Positions 1-13,714 of a stretch of 64,000 bases of DNA are shown piece after piece. The notes under the pieces were generated by a model. The model saw only the letters and a program-made list of their open reading frames with translations, searched no databases and was not told the DNA's origin. The stretch comes from Penelope pileata (lineage: Eukaryota > Chordata > Aves > Galliformes > Cracidae): positions 834,825 through 898,824 of the forward strand of contig WBMW01004029.1 in the NCBI GenBank assembly GCA_013396635.1. The letters are read 5' to 3'. How positions within the stretch are numbered: position 1 is the first letter of the stretch; the number at the start of each line of letters is the position of its first letter. The position numbers and the translations under genes are program-made.

Positions 1-3000
1 GTTTGTTATTCATTGCTTTCCATCCATATTTTTGTCTGAATTTTCATAACAGTGCTCGTTTGTTTCCAATCTTGGTATCTACTTTGGATTGCCCTCACTA
101 TCTAACATGCCATGCAAGCACACCTGCAGAATTATGCCATGAGAATACTCTCAGAGACATTGACCATCTCTGCTGGGAAGCACAATTAGTCAGTTAAGTC
201 AGCTCTCTGGAATACGTTCATACAAGCCCCCTGTTCTTCACAGCCACTAAGTTTCCATTGAACAACCATCCATTTGCTTGCTGTTTAGTCACTGACTTAT
301 TTAAATCAAGTATATTTAAAGAACAAAAATCCTGAAGATTTTTACCTAGCATTTTAAATTCCCTGTGGAAAAGTTACGTCCCTCTGATGCTCTGCTCTTC
401 TGAGTGTGAAGGTCTACATCCCTTCTTCATGCATTCAGATAAACCGGTGGATTAAGACTGGATATCTGTATTCTATCTCAATCTGTCATCAGTGACATTT
501 GTGCCACTGTCTGCATTTTTCTTTTTCCCTGAGCATTTTAATTTACATTTCAGCAGCTGTTCCTCTTCCTTCCTTCTTCTTTTTTTTTTTAATACATTTT
601 ATTTTTGTTTTATAACTTTTTAAAATTCTTTCTTTCTGCTCAGTAGTCTGTGTTATCCCTGGGGACAAACATGATTTGGAAAACTTGTGCGTTCCTCTCA
701 AACACGGGTGGCAGTTTGCATGTACTCCATTTACAAACTGTGTACCATATCAGACTCTTCAAAATGAAATTAGGAAATACAGCTAAAATATAGGAGCCAA
801 TTACTTTTAGGCAAGTTATCAAGTGAATGTGGAAGCAAAATGAAATCAGATAACTTACTGCATCTTAATTATTAGCAACGTTCTCTCTTGCGTATGAGGA
901 ACTAAATATTCATTCATTCTGAGCAATTAAAAATAATGAAATGAAATTCTGTGATGCTGGAGTTTGAAATTAGGTGTGTCAGAGTTCAGTAAGGGATGTG
1001 CGAATTAGGTTCTTAACATTTTCTATCAGGAACCCTTCCCAGGAGCACTGTGGTGACAAAATATTTACTATAAATGTAAGCAGATCAGGACGCTGAAGAA
1101 GCGACTATAACAAATATTTGTTCTCGGCACATGAGAGGACAGCAGCTTTTATCTCTCTGTATTCTACGCAGTGTTGTGTTCAATACAAATCACAAGACCT
1201 CAGCTTCCACTCACCACGTGCTCTGGATGCTGTTCTGCATCTTCAGAAAAACAGCTTTGTGTATCTATGCCAAAAAAAATGCAGAAAAACATGATTTGCT
1301 GTGAAACATTTATTGAGTCTACTTAAACTTAGCAGGACTTGGGATCCTGCTTGCATAAACTCCCTATTACCCAGGTCTCTTCCAGTTGTAAAGTATAATC
1401 ACTTTCTCTTTCAAAAACTATCACTAAATGGAAATACAGTCCATCAAGAATTTCCCGGACTTTTTAGCCAGGTATTACCCAACCTTTAATAAGTAAACAA
1501 ACTATAATAAGGTCTCCAATGACATAACAGACAGCAATTCATCAAAAGTAGAGACTTGTGCAACTGCTAATGAAGCCTGAAATAGCAGAAACAGAAAAAG
1601 TAAACTAGAACAGACACAAATCTGTGGAGATTATTAGTTTTCCTTCATCTACCTTGTACGAAGAAGGTTAACATTCTTTTGAGTCATTTTTTCTTTCTCA
1701 ACAAATGAATGCAATTTCACGAAAGACCTTCATGTCATTACTGTTACATGATCAAAATTCATGAATAGTGACGTTCGTGAGAGCAGGTCTCACTGCATGG
1801 GGCTCTTCAAATTTACTGCTGTAGCCACCTCATCTGCACAAGAAGTATTTTTACCCATGTTGACATTCCAAATAGATAATAATGTTTAAAATCTGAGTCT
1901 TACCTTTCATCTTGTAAATTCCTGCTAGAAATATGTTGGAACTACTTAGATAATTAAATGTTAACAATGAGAAAATCATCAAGTCCCTTCCTGAGGAGAC
2001 ATTATGCAACATTTCCAAACATTGAAAAGGAGAAGAACCAATTCCTTCTTCTGACCAAAGACTCCTCTACTTCTAGAGAAGGAAATGTTGTGTTATATTC
2101 AACTGGATGATTAAAGAGTTTCTTACTTGAGGTAAAAAGATTAATGCACAAATTTTCTTTTGAAAAATATTACAATTTTTATGAATAAAAATAAAATAAT
2201 AATAAAAGGCACTTATTTTTTTTTTTGGAATACAGACACAGTGAAAAGTCATTTACCAACACAATCAGTTCTCGCTACTTGACTCTGTTTTCTCAGAAAA
2301 TCCATTTTTGTTATGTAATATTCCATCATTATTTTACCTCAGGTGGTTGCAAAATAGCATAGCTTTTAACAGAAAAGCCACTGCTGGGAAGGGGAAGGGG
2401 AGGAATAGCGTGGTGCTGAGACACAGGTAGGAGGCTCCGGAGGTCAGGGAGCGGGTGCCTATTAGAGAAGCGATCTGGGAAGTTTGCCAGTAAGCAGGCT
2501 CTTGAGGGAAGGTGGTGATGAATGCCACAGCACAATTTAAGGGGAAAAAAAGAAAAAAAAAAAGATTATTGTAGAGAGACACTAAGTTTTATTCATTTTA
2601 TGCAGGTAATTCTAAGCCAATTCTATGACAGCTGAATTGGCAAGTCAAGATGAACAAAAGCTTCACCATCTAACCACTGAATCACTGTCCAGAGAAGCAA
2701 CCTGCACAATGAAGCAAACCATACACAACTTTACCTGAAATACTTGCAAGACGTATTTCTACTTCCTTAAAAACATCACTTATATCTATGTACACTCTTT
2801 CACTGCTGTGGACATTTCAATGCCTTCAGTCTCTACGCCTTAATCTCTTCTAGTCTGTATAGCATCTCTGCCCTAGTAACTTTATATTTTCGCAGAGTTA
2901 AATCCTGTACATATTGTAAGTTGGTAAAATGGAATATTTTTTGGTACATCTGTTTGAGTATTTTCTGGATCAGATCTTTTAAAGTCTGAAAATAAATGGT

Positions 3001-4076
3001 ATGTTGATGCGTGTGTTGACTCTCTGCCACACCTTATAATATTAGAAAGGAAAATAGAGTACTACTTTTTCCTTGAAAGTCAGACTTTAGTAAAGAGCTA
3101 CGAAGTCAAAAGTTACATTCAATCAGAGACAGGATGTATTTCGTACAATTCAATTTGAGATTTATCATGGTTCTTTTGAATTCATCACTGATTTATTTAA
3201 AACACAAAATGTAAGTTAGCCATTAGATAATTTACTGGGTTATTCTTCTGGATATGGCTTAGAAAAAAGAAAATCATACCAAAATTCTATTCATTGATAT
3301 TTAGTAACTTTGGATTGTTTTCATTACATAAATGGTAATCAAGTAGTAGCTTAAAAGCCAGCACCATGACAAACCAAGCCCGTACATCAATGTATTTTAA
3401 AATTCACTAATCAACATGAAGTGTAAATCAGGATGCATTGAACATCCAGCCTGTTACATTAATGATGAAGTGATGAAGATCTGCCAAAGGCTGCACCATT
3501 GACCTGCCTCCAATCACAAAGTGTTCAGCGCTCACAAGTAGCTAAACAAACCTCTGAAAACAACAGAAGCATTCCCTGAAACTACTAGCATTGGTACAAT
3601 TTTTCTGTTCTTTGGTGAACGTGATGTCTTGGTCTGATAGATTGTGTGGAGCCCCAGACAGCTGGTTGGCAAAAGCCTTAAAGAGACAATGGATGTTATT
3701 CCTACACAGATCTGCCACATCCCAAAGAAGAATGAAAAACAAACCAGAGTTTGCTCTTCAGGGATGTTTTCTTCTTTTCTCTTGCTACTTCTCCATACAG
3801 GAAACAATATTTTTTTAATTTTATTTTTTACTCTAGGGCAATGCAGTATTGAAGAGAGCATCACGTTGGTTAAAAGTTGTAAGGCTACTTCAGATGAGCC
3901 TGATTGGCCTCAACCTCTTAAGCCCAGGAACTTTGAAGCCTACACCATTAGAGATTTACTTCAATTTGAGCATTCAGCTTAGGCAGAAGACTGTTTCAGT
4001 ACTGAGAGTAACTACTCTAGTCTGGAAAATTTCTAAAGCTTAGTTAGTTTCTAAAACCTACGATGTAGTTATACAA
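1..4076. other. Non-coding, mostly unique AT-rich DNA
   Basis: No open frame here has recognisable domains or codon structure, and the longest are about 110 codons, as expected by chance. There is a pyrimidine/T-rich stretch at about 561-640, an A-rich run at about 2541-2563, and a locally GC-richer patch at about 2380-2525 that I cannot assign to a repeat family. A pyrimidine tract ending in AG near 3838 precedes a short open stretch, but nothing in it resembles a known protein. Confidence 0.7.
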
Positions 4077-4541
4077 GGACCGCTCCAAAAGTGACGCTTC
4101 ATATTTTATTATGTTGGCTCACAACATCAGAGGTGGATGTTGGTGGAATGGCAGTAGAGATTGAACCTTCCTGCCAACATTCCATTCCATGTTGTTGCCG
4201 TAAGACAGATGGCAGCAGAGGGGCACTCTGACAAAATGATGTCTGACATGGAAGCGTGGCTGAAGCAAAGGTGTGGAATTGAATTCCTCCACGCGGAAAA
4301 AATTGGACCCCTTGACATTCATTGATGCTGGCTGAACATTTGTGTAGACCAAATAGTGGATGTGAGCACAGCGTGGCAGCGGGTGGTGTGTCTCAGCGGT
4401 GGTGACAGTGGGTCACCTCCACTGGTGCAGATTTTTATGAGCGCAGCATGCATGCTCTTATTCATTGCTGGCAAAAATGCACAGCTAACGGTGGTGACTA
4501 TGCTGAAAATTGTTTTGTAGGTGAGAATTTTCTCTATTAAA
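4077..4541 (+). mobile_element. Non-autonomous mariner (Galluhop/Mariner1_GG-like), 3'-truncated copy
   Basis: The left end reads GGACCGCTCCAAAAGTGACG, a mutated form of the terminal inverted repeat seen in the copies at 44234-44763 and 61574-61993. From the ATG at 4239 the frame gives MSDMEAWLKQ and then RCGIEFLHAEKIGPLDIH before a stop at 4323. This is the N-terminal helix-turn-helix of a mariner transposase. From 4421, in a shifted frame, TGADFYERSMHALIHCWQ matches the transposase C-terminus. The catalytic DD34D domain between them is absent. The right inverted repeat is missing: similarity to the other copies stops near 4541. The element is dead and cannot encode a transposase. The superfamily call is firm; the family name is from memory. 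Confidence 0.85.
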
Positions 4542-4629
4542 ATTTAAGATTAGACTTATACACTTTATAAACATACTTACCTGCATTGGGCACAAAATGA
4601 GTTGTAGCCAAAGATTGGAACAGGTTGAC

Positions 4630-4716
4630 AGCTTGTTCCAGCTGACCCTGCTTGAGCCAGGGAGGTGGAATAGAATATCCCCAAAAGGTCCCTTCCAACC
4701 TTACTGGTTCTGTAGT
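4630..4716 (+). mobile_element. CR1 LINE, short 3' tail
   Basis: The stretch carries the typical CR1 3' untranslated wording: CAGCTGACCCTGCTTGAGC, then GGTCCCTTCCAACCTTACTG, then TTCTGTAG in place of the usual ATTCTGTGATTCTGTG tail. It is a severely 5'-truncated copy of under 100 bases and is quite diverged. It lies 90 bases beyond the truncated mariner copy. Confidence 0.75.
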
Positions 4717-5055
4717 TAGTATTGAACTTAACAGTGTGTTCTGACAAAAATACTTGGAAGTCACGAATACCTACCAAGTCTGAACTTTCATTCAAAAGAA
4801 AAGGGATAGTCTACCATAAACTTCAAACATTTTACCTTCATTCTAACCAAGGAGCATCTTGCCTAAGATCTTTCAAATATCAACAGTAGGAATTATCCTA
4901 AATCTTCTAGCTCAAGTCTCAATAGTCAACCAGCTGAAATGAAAGCTTAGACTTCTCCAATGTGTTTTTATAGAAGAAAAATGACATCTATTAACACATT
5001 GAATAGCCAATCTTTACGTCACAGATCTTTCAAAAAGAAATACATTGATATCACT

Positions 5056-5081
5056 TAGAAACATTATCTAGAAACATTATC
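5056..5081. repeat. 13-bp tandem duplication
   Basis: The unit TAGAAACATTATC occurs twice back to back (5056-5068 and 5069-5081) with no mismatch. This looks like a recent replication-slippage duplication. Confidence 0.9.
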
Positions 5082-7644
5082 ATCTAAGGATCAAGTATGT
5101 CATTCTTCAGTCTAGCAGGGATGCTAAGAAGCCATGTAAAACGGATACTATGTTGGCTCAGATTTCTGGATGGTAGAAAAATAGTTTCTATCTATCCATC
5201 AAAGACTTTACTACAGAAGGAAAACTGGATTCAAAAGAAGCTTGGCAATATGAAGTTCTCCTGTCTCCCACAAAAAAAGAACAATTTTTCCTCTTGCATA
5301 AATTCTGGAGCTAAGATAACATACAGAATCATCTTTCAAAACTATAATATAGAGAGCAACAAACAGATCTCTCAGTATTGTTGCCATCATTGCCCTCAGT
5401 CCTTTAAAAACATTCATTGAGCGTGTATGTGCAAGAATTCATATACTACTTCCAAGTAAAGAAACAGAAACCACTAAAATACAAGCATGAAATGACTTCT
5501 AGTCACAAAACTGGTTTCCTAATACTGTTGAAGAATCAGCTGTTTCTAATGCTTTCTGCTATACTCATCAAAAAAATAAGAAATCACACGGAGGATATGA
5601 ACACAAAATCCACCTATTTGATAGACTAAAATCTGCAACACAATGGAAGAGCCTGTATGTACATAACCATTGAACCTCCCCAGAGCCCATCCCATCTTCT
5701 CCAAAAGCCTTGAGATAACAGCTGCTAGAAGGAATAATACCCCAAGTATTTTTTAAATGTTTTTCATGCATTTTTTGCTTTTATATATAAATATGCACAC
5801 TCATTTCCATTTAATTTCCATTATTACGGTAAAATATACTCCACACGCTACATCCCCAATGAAGTACCAAGTTTACAAAGTAGCAGAAATAAACAACAAT
5901 ATGTGGAATGGATTTATCTGAGCTTATGTGAAACCTAACACTTGTTCCAGCTCTGACAATATGTAGTAGAGGAGCTATTTTTTTACTCCTTGTTGAACAT
6001 TGGCTGTCTAAAAATTGCCATGGTAATCATGAAGCCATATAAAGTATCAGATTTAAGATATTCATAGTAGAAATCTGTCTATTATGTATAACATATATTA
6101 CTTGAAATCTCTGAATACCTAATCCTTCCCCAAAATAAGACTTGCTGAAGTAATTGTAAAACATGCTGCTGCCAAACAACCTATTTCAGAACTGCAGTAT
6201 ATATTGCTCATTCTCCCTCATACGAAAAAACAAAGATAAGAAGCAACATAATTTAATATTGCCAACAAAATTGATAGGTTCAAAAACATTAAAAGTAAAA
6301 ATGCAGCATGACAGTTGTAGCTTTGCAAGGCTGAAGCCTCTCCAGTGACAAGAGCACCACCTACAGACTACCCAAGTCATCCTTCCCTCGTGCTTGACCT
6401 TAAAACTACAACTTAGTTTCCAGTATCAAAACGAAAATATTTCAGCTGTTTGAAATTACTACTTAGCAACAGTGCAGTAATTTTACAGAATTTGTATCAG
6501 CTAATGCTCTGGCTCTACTTTGTCACAAATTAATTACGTTTCTAGAATATGAGCTTTGACAAAACTGTCTCAATAAAGAAGAGACTTTCCCTCTTCTAAT
6601 AATTCCCTTTTAATGAATATAATCCAATGAATACATACTAACAAAGTCATCTGTATGAGTGAGCATGGAAACAAAGCACTGATTGCTACTAAGTTGGCTT
6701 GAACATTACCACACTCTTTCAGTTTTCTTAACTCTACGTGAACTGACAATGCAGTACGGAGCAGACGGTGAACTCGTTTATTGCTTGGCAAGCGCTGAGT
6801 CCTTCCATTGGTGCCACTGAAGTCTTGAGGCTGCTGTGCAGCTCATACACTAGGTTCACAACTCACTCATCAGGGACTTGAAGATCTGTGCAAAGCTTGA
6901 CCCAGTAAGAAACACACTAAGTTGATAATACAGTGCAAAATAGCAGAAAGTCAATTTGCCCTGCTATAATAACATGGAATTAACCAATACTGTTCATCTC
7001 CAGTCTTTTCACTTTATGAAAGTAAATAGAGAACTTTCTAATTTTACAGAAGCATCAGGATACTGGGTGACTATAAAAGTTACTTTAGGTTAAAGAAGGA
7101 TGGTTAATTAAGAACAGAATCAAGCAAACGGCTTTTTCAATAATCTAATGAGTAGACACACATGAATGATATTGATGTATTCCCAACTACTTCCAGTGCT
7201 TTTCTACTTTGGGAGTAGGTTAAGTAACACAGAACAGAGCATGTTTTTCAAAAATACAAGTTTTTAGAAATATCCACAAAAAATAGTTACTCTGTAGAGT
7301 TACTCACAGTTAACATTAATCATAGGCAAGCTTTAATTTCAGTTTTCCTTATATACATGGAGCGCGTAAAATCTTTTGCAATATTTCACATTTACACGTA
7401 AGGCCATGTAACATGACATGAAATTGTTCCCATCTCAACTACATACCATAATATTGTGTGGGTGACATAGAATAGAAAATGCAAGAATTTAGTCTTTTTC
7501 CTGCCACAATAGTGCGATGTTTACACACAGAATACCTGATGCCTTCTGTAGCTAGTGCTGATAAACATACATCAAATCCTCCAGTCGGTTTTCTTTATGT
7601 GAGTGGACAGATTCACAACACATAACCATCAAAACATATATTTG

Positions 7645-7681
7645 CTCAAATTTTTCTCAAATTTTTCTCAAATTTTTTTTG
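7645..7681. repeat. 11-bp minisatellite, three units
   Basis: The unit CTCAAATTTTT is repeated three times, with the last copy extended by a longer T run. It lies 22 bases upstream of the only ambiguous base in the window. Confidence 0.9.
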
Positions 7682-7702
7682 TATAAGAAAGACAGGGACC
7701 TG

Positions 7703-7703
7703 N
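7703..7703. other. Single ambiguous base (N)
   Basis: The only N in the window, in the context CCTGNCTAAGG. It marks an unresolved base call or polymorphism rather than a sized assembly gap. Confidence 0.95.
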
Positions 7704-10700
7704 CTAAGGAAAGTCAGACGCCTTATACATGAATTTTAGGCCGAGAGATTTGCAAAAGTACAGAAATTAACTCTACAGTTACCTGTTCTTTATCTGAAGT
7801 GATTAAAAAAAATACTGGTATTTACTGGGCCTAAGTTTGACCTTGCAGTGATGTAAACCTCAGTTACCTGGATTATTCCACTAGAGTGAAAACGTTCACT
7901 GCGTTATTATTATTTTAATAATCAGTTTCTAACTATCTGTTCATCACTGTCCAAGATAATAAAAACAAAATTAAGAACTCACAGTGGCTACAAAACCCTC
8001 CTTTGAGCCTCAGCTTGTGGTCACTAAGCAACTAGCTGGCCATCAAAACCAGGAAAACGGGCAGTTGTCTTAAAGAATCTAATAGTGCTATCTAACTGTA
8101 AGGAGGACATCCTGCTGTTGGGGTACTGTGGGGAAGAGAATAACAAAGTTTTCATTTTCACAGAGATCTGCAGCCAAAATTCAGTGGCTTAACCACAAAA
8201 AACCTTCAGGACCAGAATTGTCTTCCACTCATAAGCATCTCAAAATACTCTTGTAAATGTACAGATGTTAAATCTCTGTCACTGCCATTTTGTTTTTTGT
8301 TCATAATACATTGCTTTACAGTAGGCCTGGAGGATTCTGAGTTGTAGACCATGACAATGCCATGAAAGAACTATGGAAAAGCAAAATAAAAGGGGAATTG
8401 TTGCCTTGAATGGAAGTCATGGCCCATGGTCATATGCAGAAGACTTCAGACATTAAAACCAGACCCACAAAAGAATACCAGGAAAGAATCAATCTTGGCC
8501 AGTTTGATAGTGTCAGTACACCAGGTTGATGTTTAAACGTCATCAAGTCATAATTTGTGATTTTTAAAGAAGATAGAGAAGCAACTTTGCAGAACTCCAT
8601 CTTCTGAGATGGGAAGTTTCACTGGTCAGTTAGAAATGAGTTATAACTTTCCAAGTATGCAAAGACTTCTAACAATATTGCAAACTTATGGCTTACACAA
8701 CACAGTTATTAAAGCTGAGAAATTGGAATTTGAATTGTGGATGATGGAGACAGAAAAAAGACAAGTTCAAAAAGTCATCCTTGCCACAGCAATCTGGGCA
8801 GACGTGCAGTAAGGCACGAATTTGTCAAAGGCAGAAACATGGAGTCATAAAATGATGGGATCCTGACACAGTATCAGTTATGTGGACTGATAGGTTAGGA
8901 TGCATCATAGAGACATTATGCAGAAAGTGTGAAAGACCTACAGACAGCCCCAAGTGAAATACTAGACAACTTCTTGTCAAAGAGCGCTGTATTGAATAAA
9001 GTAATGAACTTCTTCACAGCTTGAATCAAGCTGTTGCATTGCTTCTACGAACTGTGGGAAAATTCAGGAATTCAGTTTTTGTGTAATACTCTCTTAGACT
9101 CTCAGCTGATTTCAAATAATTCATTATTAAATGGCAATTTAATTTCTCATTCTCTCTTATTCAAGGATGTAACTACACTACTGAATTTAAGTACTAAAAA
9201 TTCACTAACCATAAGAGGCCACTGGAGAATGCATCAAGATTACAACTCTGAGTAAGGAAATTCCTATTTTCTGTATTCTTTTCATATGAACTAGCAATAA
9301 GCTTATGATAAATTTATGCAATCAACACTAAATACATGAAAATAACAACTTGGCAGAAAGAATGACTGACTAATAGGAGCTCAGGACTGAAAAGCAGTGC
9401 CAGAAACAATTAGCTTCAGAGCCTTCTACAACCAGAAAAGCAAGGGTGGAAAAAGAATTGACATTCTTCTGTAAGGTAGACAAATATGATGATGAAAGCT
9501 ACCATGAGAGGGGCAAAAAAACCTCACAGAATAAATCTAATTCCCTCTTACACACCCCATTTACATTGGAAATTCTGTCCTTACCTATTGGTAGAAAATG
9601 CCATTTTTCTCACCCCAATAGGAGGAGGTCTGTTCTTCCCTAAGCCAGGCTCACACTGACGATACCTAATAGATTTTCTTTTGATGGATTTTTCTCATTT
9701 AATTCACCAGGGGTGGTTGTAGGAAGTGCATTTGCCAACCTTCAGGTTGTGATTACCACAATCACGACGATTTCCTTTTGCCAGCAAAGGCAGCAAACAA
9801 AATAACATTGACTCTGGATCACTGTGCAGCAGGCTCCAGACAAACACTCTAAGACAAGCATGCACTTATTTTCATGAGGAATTGAGAAAAGATGATGGAA
9901 TTTCTTTTTAATACAATGCCACAGACATAATCTTTCTTTTGGCACAGCTGGAAACAAATTGCTAGCAATTTTATAATTCAGAAAGAGCACCGATGCTGTT
10001 TCAGAATCAATGAAAAGCATTTCAAGCTAACTGTCAGGGTTTTTCTTTATCACTTGTGCCAATATAAAGAAGCTCTATATTTTAGAGACTGGATTTTCAC
10101 CCGACTTTTATGCAATTATACTTCATGGGAAAACCTCCCATATTCTCTCCCAGTCCTTGTTAGTAGTTTTCAGAGCCTATCAGACATCTTCAGACAGAAA
10201 TTGGTGTTTTGATCTTGGTGGTTCCTAGCTCAATTTGCAAAGTAGGCACATCTCTGAACACAGATGAAGCAAAAAGCAGATAACCCTTCTGTTCGTATTT
10301 TTACCATACTTGAAAGTCCCTCCCAAGCAGCACTGTATCTAAAAGACATCTGAAAATTGCTGTAATGAGTTCAAACTATCTCATGGTGCTGGTTTTGATC
10401 ATTTAAATATAAATGCTTCAGTGCTCTAGGCCCTGGCTCTACACACCAGGTTACTACTCAGGAGTCTGTGTGGCTCCAGTTTGACAATCGCACCCAATCA
10501 CACCTTGTTCCATAGAGGAGGTTGTTTATATACGCTTACAAGCAATGGAACATAGTGACTTTGCAAAGGTTTCAATGGACTAAAACTACGTTTGACCACT
10601 CAGCTGAACTGCTATCAGGGAATTGATTTGCTGAATGCCCACACGTGCCCGTAGTCACTTTGGCACTGGGCCATTCAAGCCCTTTCATTTGGTACGTGCT

Positions 10701-13670
10701 GTGCTAACATGCGACTATGACTGTTTTTACTGTCTGACAAACAGAGCTCTTCTTGTCCAGCACCAATTCTTCACATTCTCCTTATCTCTTAGTCACTGTT
10801 CTTCTGAGAATATTAAAGGTTCAAGTCGTTTCATTTCAACAGCCTCTGTTCTTGTGAAGAGAAACAAACAGAAAAAATGAAGACATTCCTGTTGATAACT
10901 CCCATAAAACTACTTACGTATTTCTGAAAGTTTTATGCTTCCCTAAGTCACAATGCATTTCACTTCTGTCAAGTACACTCTTTATTCAAAGTGTCTTTTC
11001 ACTAGGATTCCTCGCAAAGAGAGCATTGTTCAAGCTGTTGTTAGCTGAATTCAACCTGGATTAGTATTTGAAATTAACTCTCTTGAGAAGTCTGTCCATA
11101 CAAGCAACTTAAGGAGATCTCAAACTTCAGAGAAATAAGTTCTAAAAATTATTGGTAGAACAGCGAACTACCATAAAAAAAAAAATCTTTGTTTTGTTTT
11201 TATTTAGCCAAAATCAAATTCTGGTTGTGCCACCACCCCCTACATCAATGAAAATCTATAAAAAGAAATTGAAGGTTCTGGTCAAGTTGTCCTAATGACC
11301 ATAGAACTATCTCGTAGGCACTTTGACTGAGTTACTAAGATTTTCTAAACGAAGTGTTAAAGTTTTGAACAGACATACTATCACCATGAGGGAGAGAACA
11401 GCAAAGTTTAAGCACTATTACATAATTTGGAGCACACGTGTATCTCAAAAAAAAAAAAATTCTATGGAAAACCTGGAACACTTCAAGAATTGCTAAGTAC
11501 CACAGCTCAGAGTGCCATAAAAATAAAGTAAAATTAAGCTACGTGCTTCAAGTAACAAAGAAGTAGGCTTTGAATGGTATTTGTCAGAAAAAGTAAATAG
11601 TAGCCAAACGTGAAATGCATAAAGGCTATAATAATGCAATTAATTTACCATTTTAAAAAAGATCATGACATAAAAAATGGAAAAAACAAATAGAATTTTT
11701 TCTTCAAATTAAGAAAATAATTATTTCGTCTTTGCTCGGATCAGAGAAAAAAAAAATACATCTAAAGTATTTCCTGAAGCTTGAAAAACTAATTATGCTG
11801 AGACACATTCACACTTCAGAGAAAAGCAAGAGCAGACCCAATATAATGTCAGCAGATTTTCAAGTGAGATGTTCTCATTGGGTGGGGTTAATGTGATTTT
11901 TGTTATTTAGTTCTGTAAGCATTTTAAGAGCTTCTTTTGAAAGAAGTGCAGACTTGGACCACATCAAACCGCTTCCCACATGCAGTATTTTGCCTCACTT
12001 AACTTGGAATTAAATTATGTTTTATGCTTTACCTTTTGAGGTCTACGCCTAATAATTTTGAATATATAAACAGTAAAATGAAGTCAAACTCTGAAAGGAA
12101 CAAAATATATAATTTTTTATCACGACTTACAGCTGGGTGCATTTTAAATTCAACTTCTGACATGAAGAATGTTTGCAAACCAGAAGTCAGGTACTGGGAC
12201 TTTGAGCTGTAAAACACAACACTGGCTGAAATGATTATTAAAATAGAGCACTGTACAAGAGCTCTTATCGGTGTTTGCAGAATAAACGCTTATCCAAGCA
12301 GAATATTATCCTCCTAGAACCTTTAGAATGAGTACAAAGGATGGGAGTAAATGGACAAATGCAGGGAATCAAGGCCAACTAACATTTGTACGGCTACATG
12401 TATTGTAAAAAAAGACCAGCGCAGCACTTTTTTTCCAATTGACAGTCCCTTTTGGGGACTAAGCCATTACACATGCAGAAAGTCACTGCTTGTAACTGAA
12501 AAAGCCAGAAGACTACACTAAGTGTTAAAATGGCTTTTAATTTTAGCTGACCACTTTCTGATCTGTGTTCCTTCCCATATGATTATCCAGTCTCCACTGG
12601 AGATTTCTCAGTGGCAGTACGCGGAAACATTAGACTGGATAAACTAAGTTGTATTTTTTTTAATCTATATCTCCAGACAAGCATTCAGCTTTTCCACCAC
12701 TGCTATCAATCCAGCTGCCTGGGGAAGCTGTAGATATTCTCCAAAAATGTTCATTAAATACCTGAGTATAAAAACATGCAGCACATAGCATCTGTCTAGT
12801 ACTATATTACTAACATAATGCTTCAACATAACACATTGAAGCACAGTATTACACTGAATAAAGTTTGCATTCCTGTTGTATATTACCAACAGGGAGACAC
12901 TACTAGCTGTCTCAGTAACAATAGCCTATTTTCTAATATTATATATATATAATTGATGTAATTTAGCATTTAGGCAAGAAGTTTGCTTTGTGTTGTTTTT
13001 GGTTTTCTTTTAAACCATAGTAAACAAGTTTACTGGTCAAAAAAGCAATGACAATCTTGAAGGGGACAACATTTCCCATTGCTTTCTGCATCCATTGGAC
13101 TGCAACTAGTTTTATACATCTGAAGCTGCCCTGTGATGTTTATGATATGTGTGGGCCACTGAAGTGGTGGGCTTCTTATCACACTAAACTTGTTGTGTAA
13201 AAACAAGTTACCAGTTTGCCAGAAAAATTTACAGCCATCATCTGTATCCCCCATACTTAACGCAAGGAAATCTCAAACTGACAGCATTCATTTGAGCTAC
13301 CTTAAAAGATACATATAGTGATACTGCATGGTAATAAGAGTATAGGAAAAAGGAAGTGCATACAGAGAGTAATTTTGCTTGCAGTCCTATACTAACTGAA
13401 CACCACATATTCACTTTTTGTTCTTAATTTAAGTCATAATCCTTTTTCAAGTGCATCCCTAAGTCGTTGCCAGCTGCTAAGTAAACAGACTCTGGGATAA
13501 CAAGGTAAGAACATGGTTTGCAAATGCATAAAAAATTAAAATACACCTAAGCAGACGGACAAGAGATTTTAAAATTCAGTTTAATTAGCACAGCCATCCA
13601 TTTCATCCTTTCTGCTGCCAGCTGGAAAAATGTTCTGGACCACGTAATTGAAGCAGCATGCACTAAAGCT

Positions 13671-13714
13671 GGTTGGTGTGCACGTTTGACTTGCCCTGTG
13701 AAAGTGCACCAACC
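13671..13714. repeat. Imperfect hairpin around a 20-base loop
   Basis: The left arm GGTTGGTGTGCAC (13671-13683) pairs with the right arm GTGCACCAACC (13704-13714), apart from a two-base bulge. No flanking direct repeats or transposon ends are obvious. Confidence 0.6.

Noticed and set aside
3644..4043. Pyrimidine tract ending in AG near 3838 followed by overlapping open frames of 64 and 112 codons
   Set aside because: It looks superficially like a 3' splice site and exon, but the translation resembles no known protein, the frame ends quickly, and no matching donor or neighbouring exon was found.
12938..12953. Short TA dinucleotide run, checked as a microsatellite or SINE tail
   Set aside because: Too short and common in AT-rich DNA to be meaningful.
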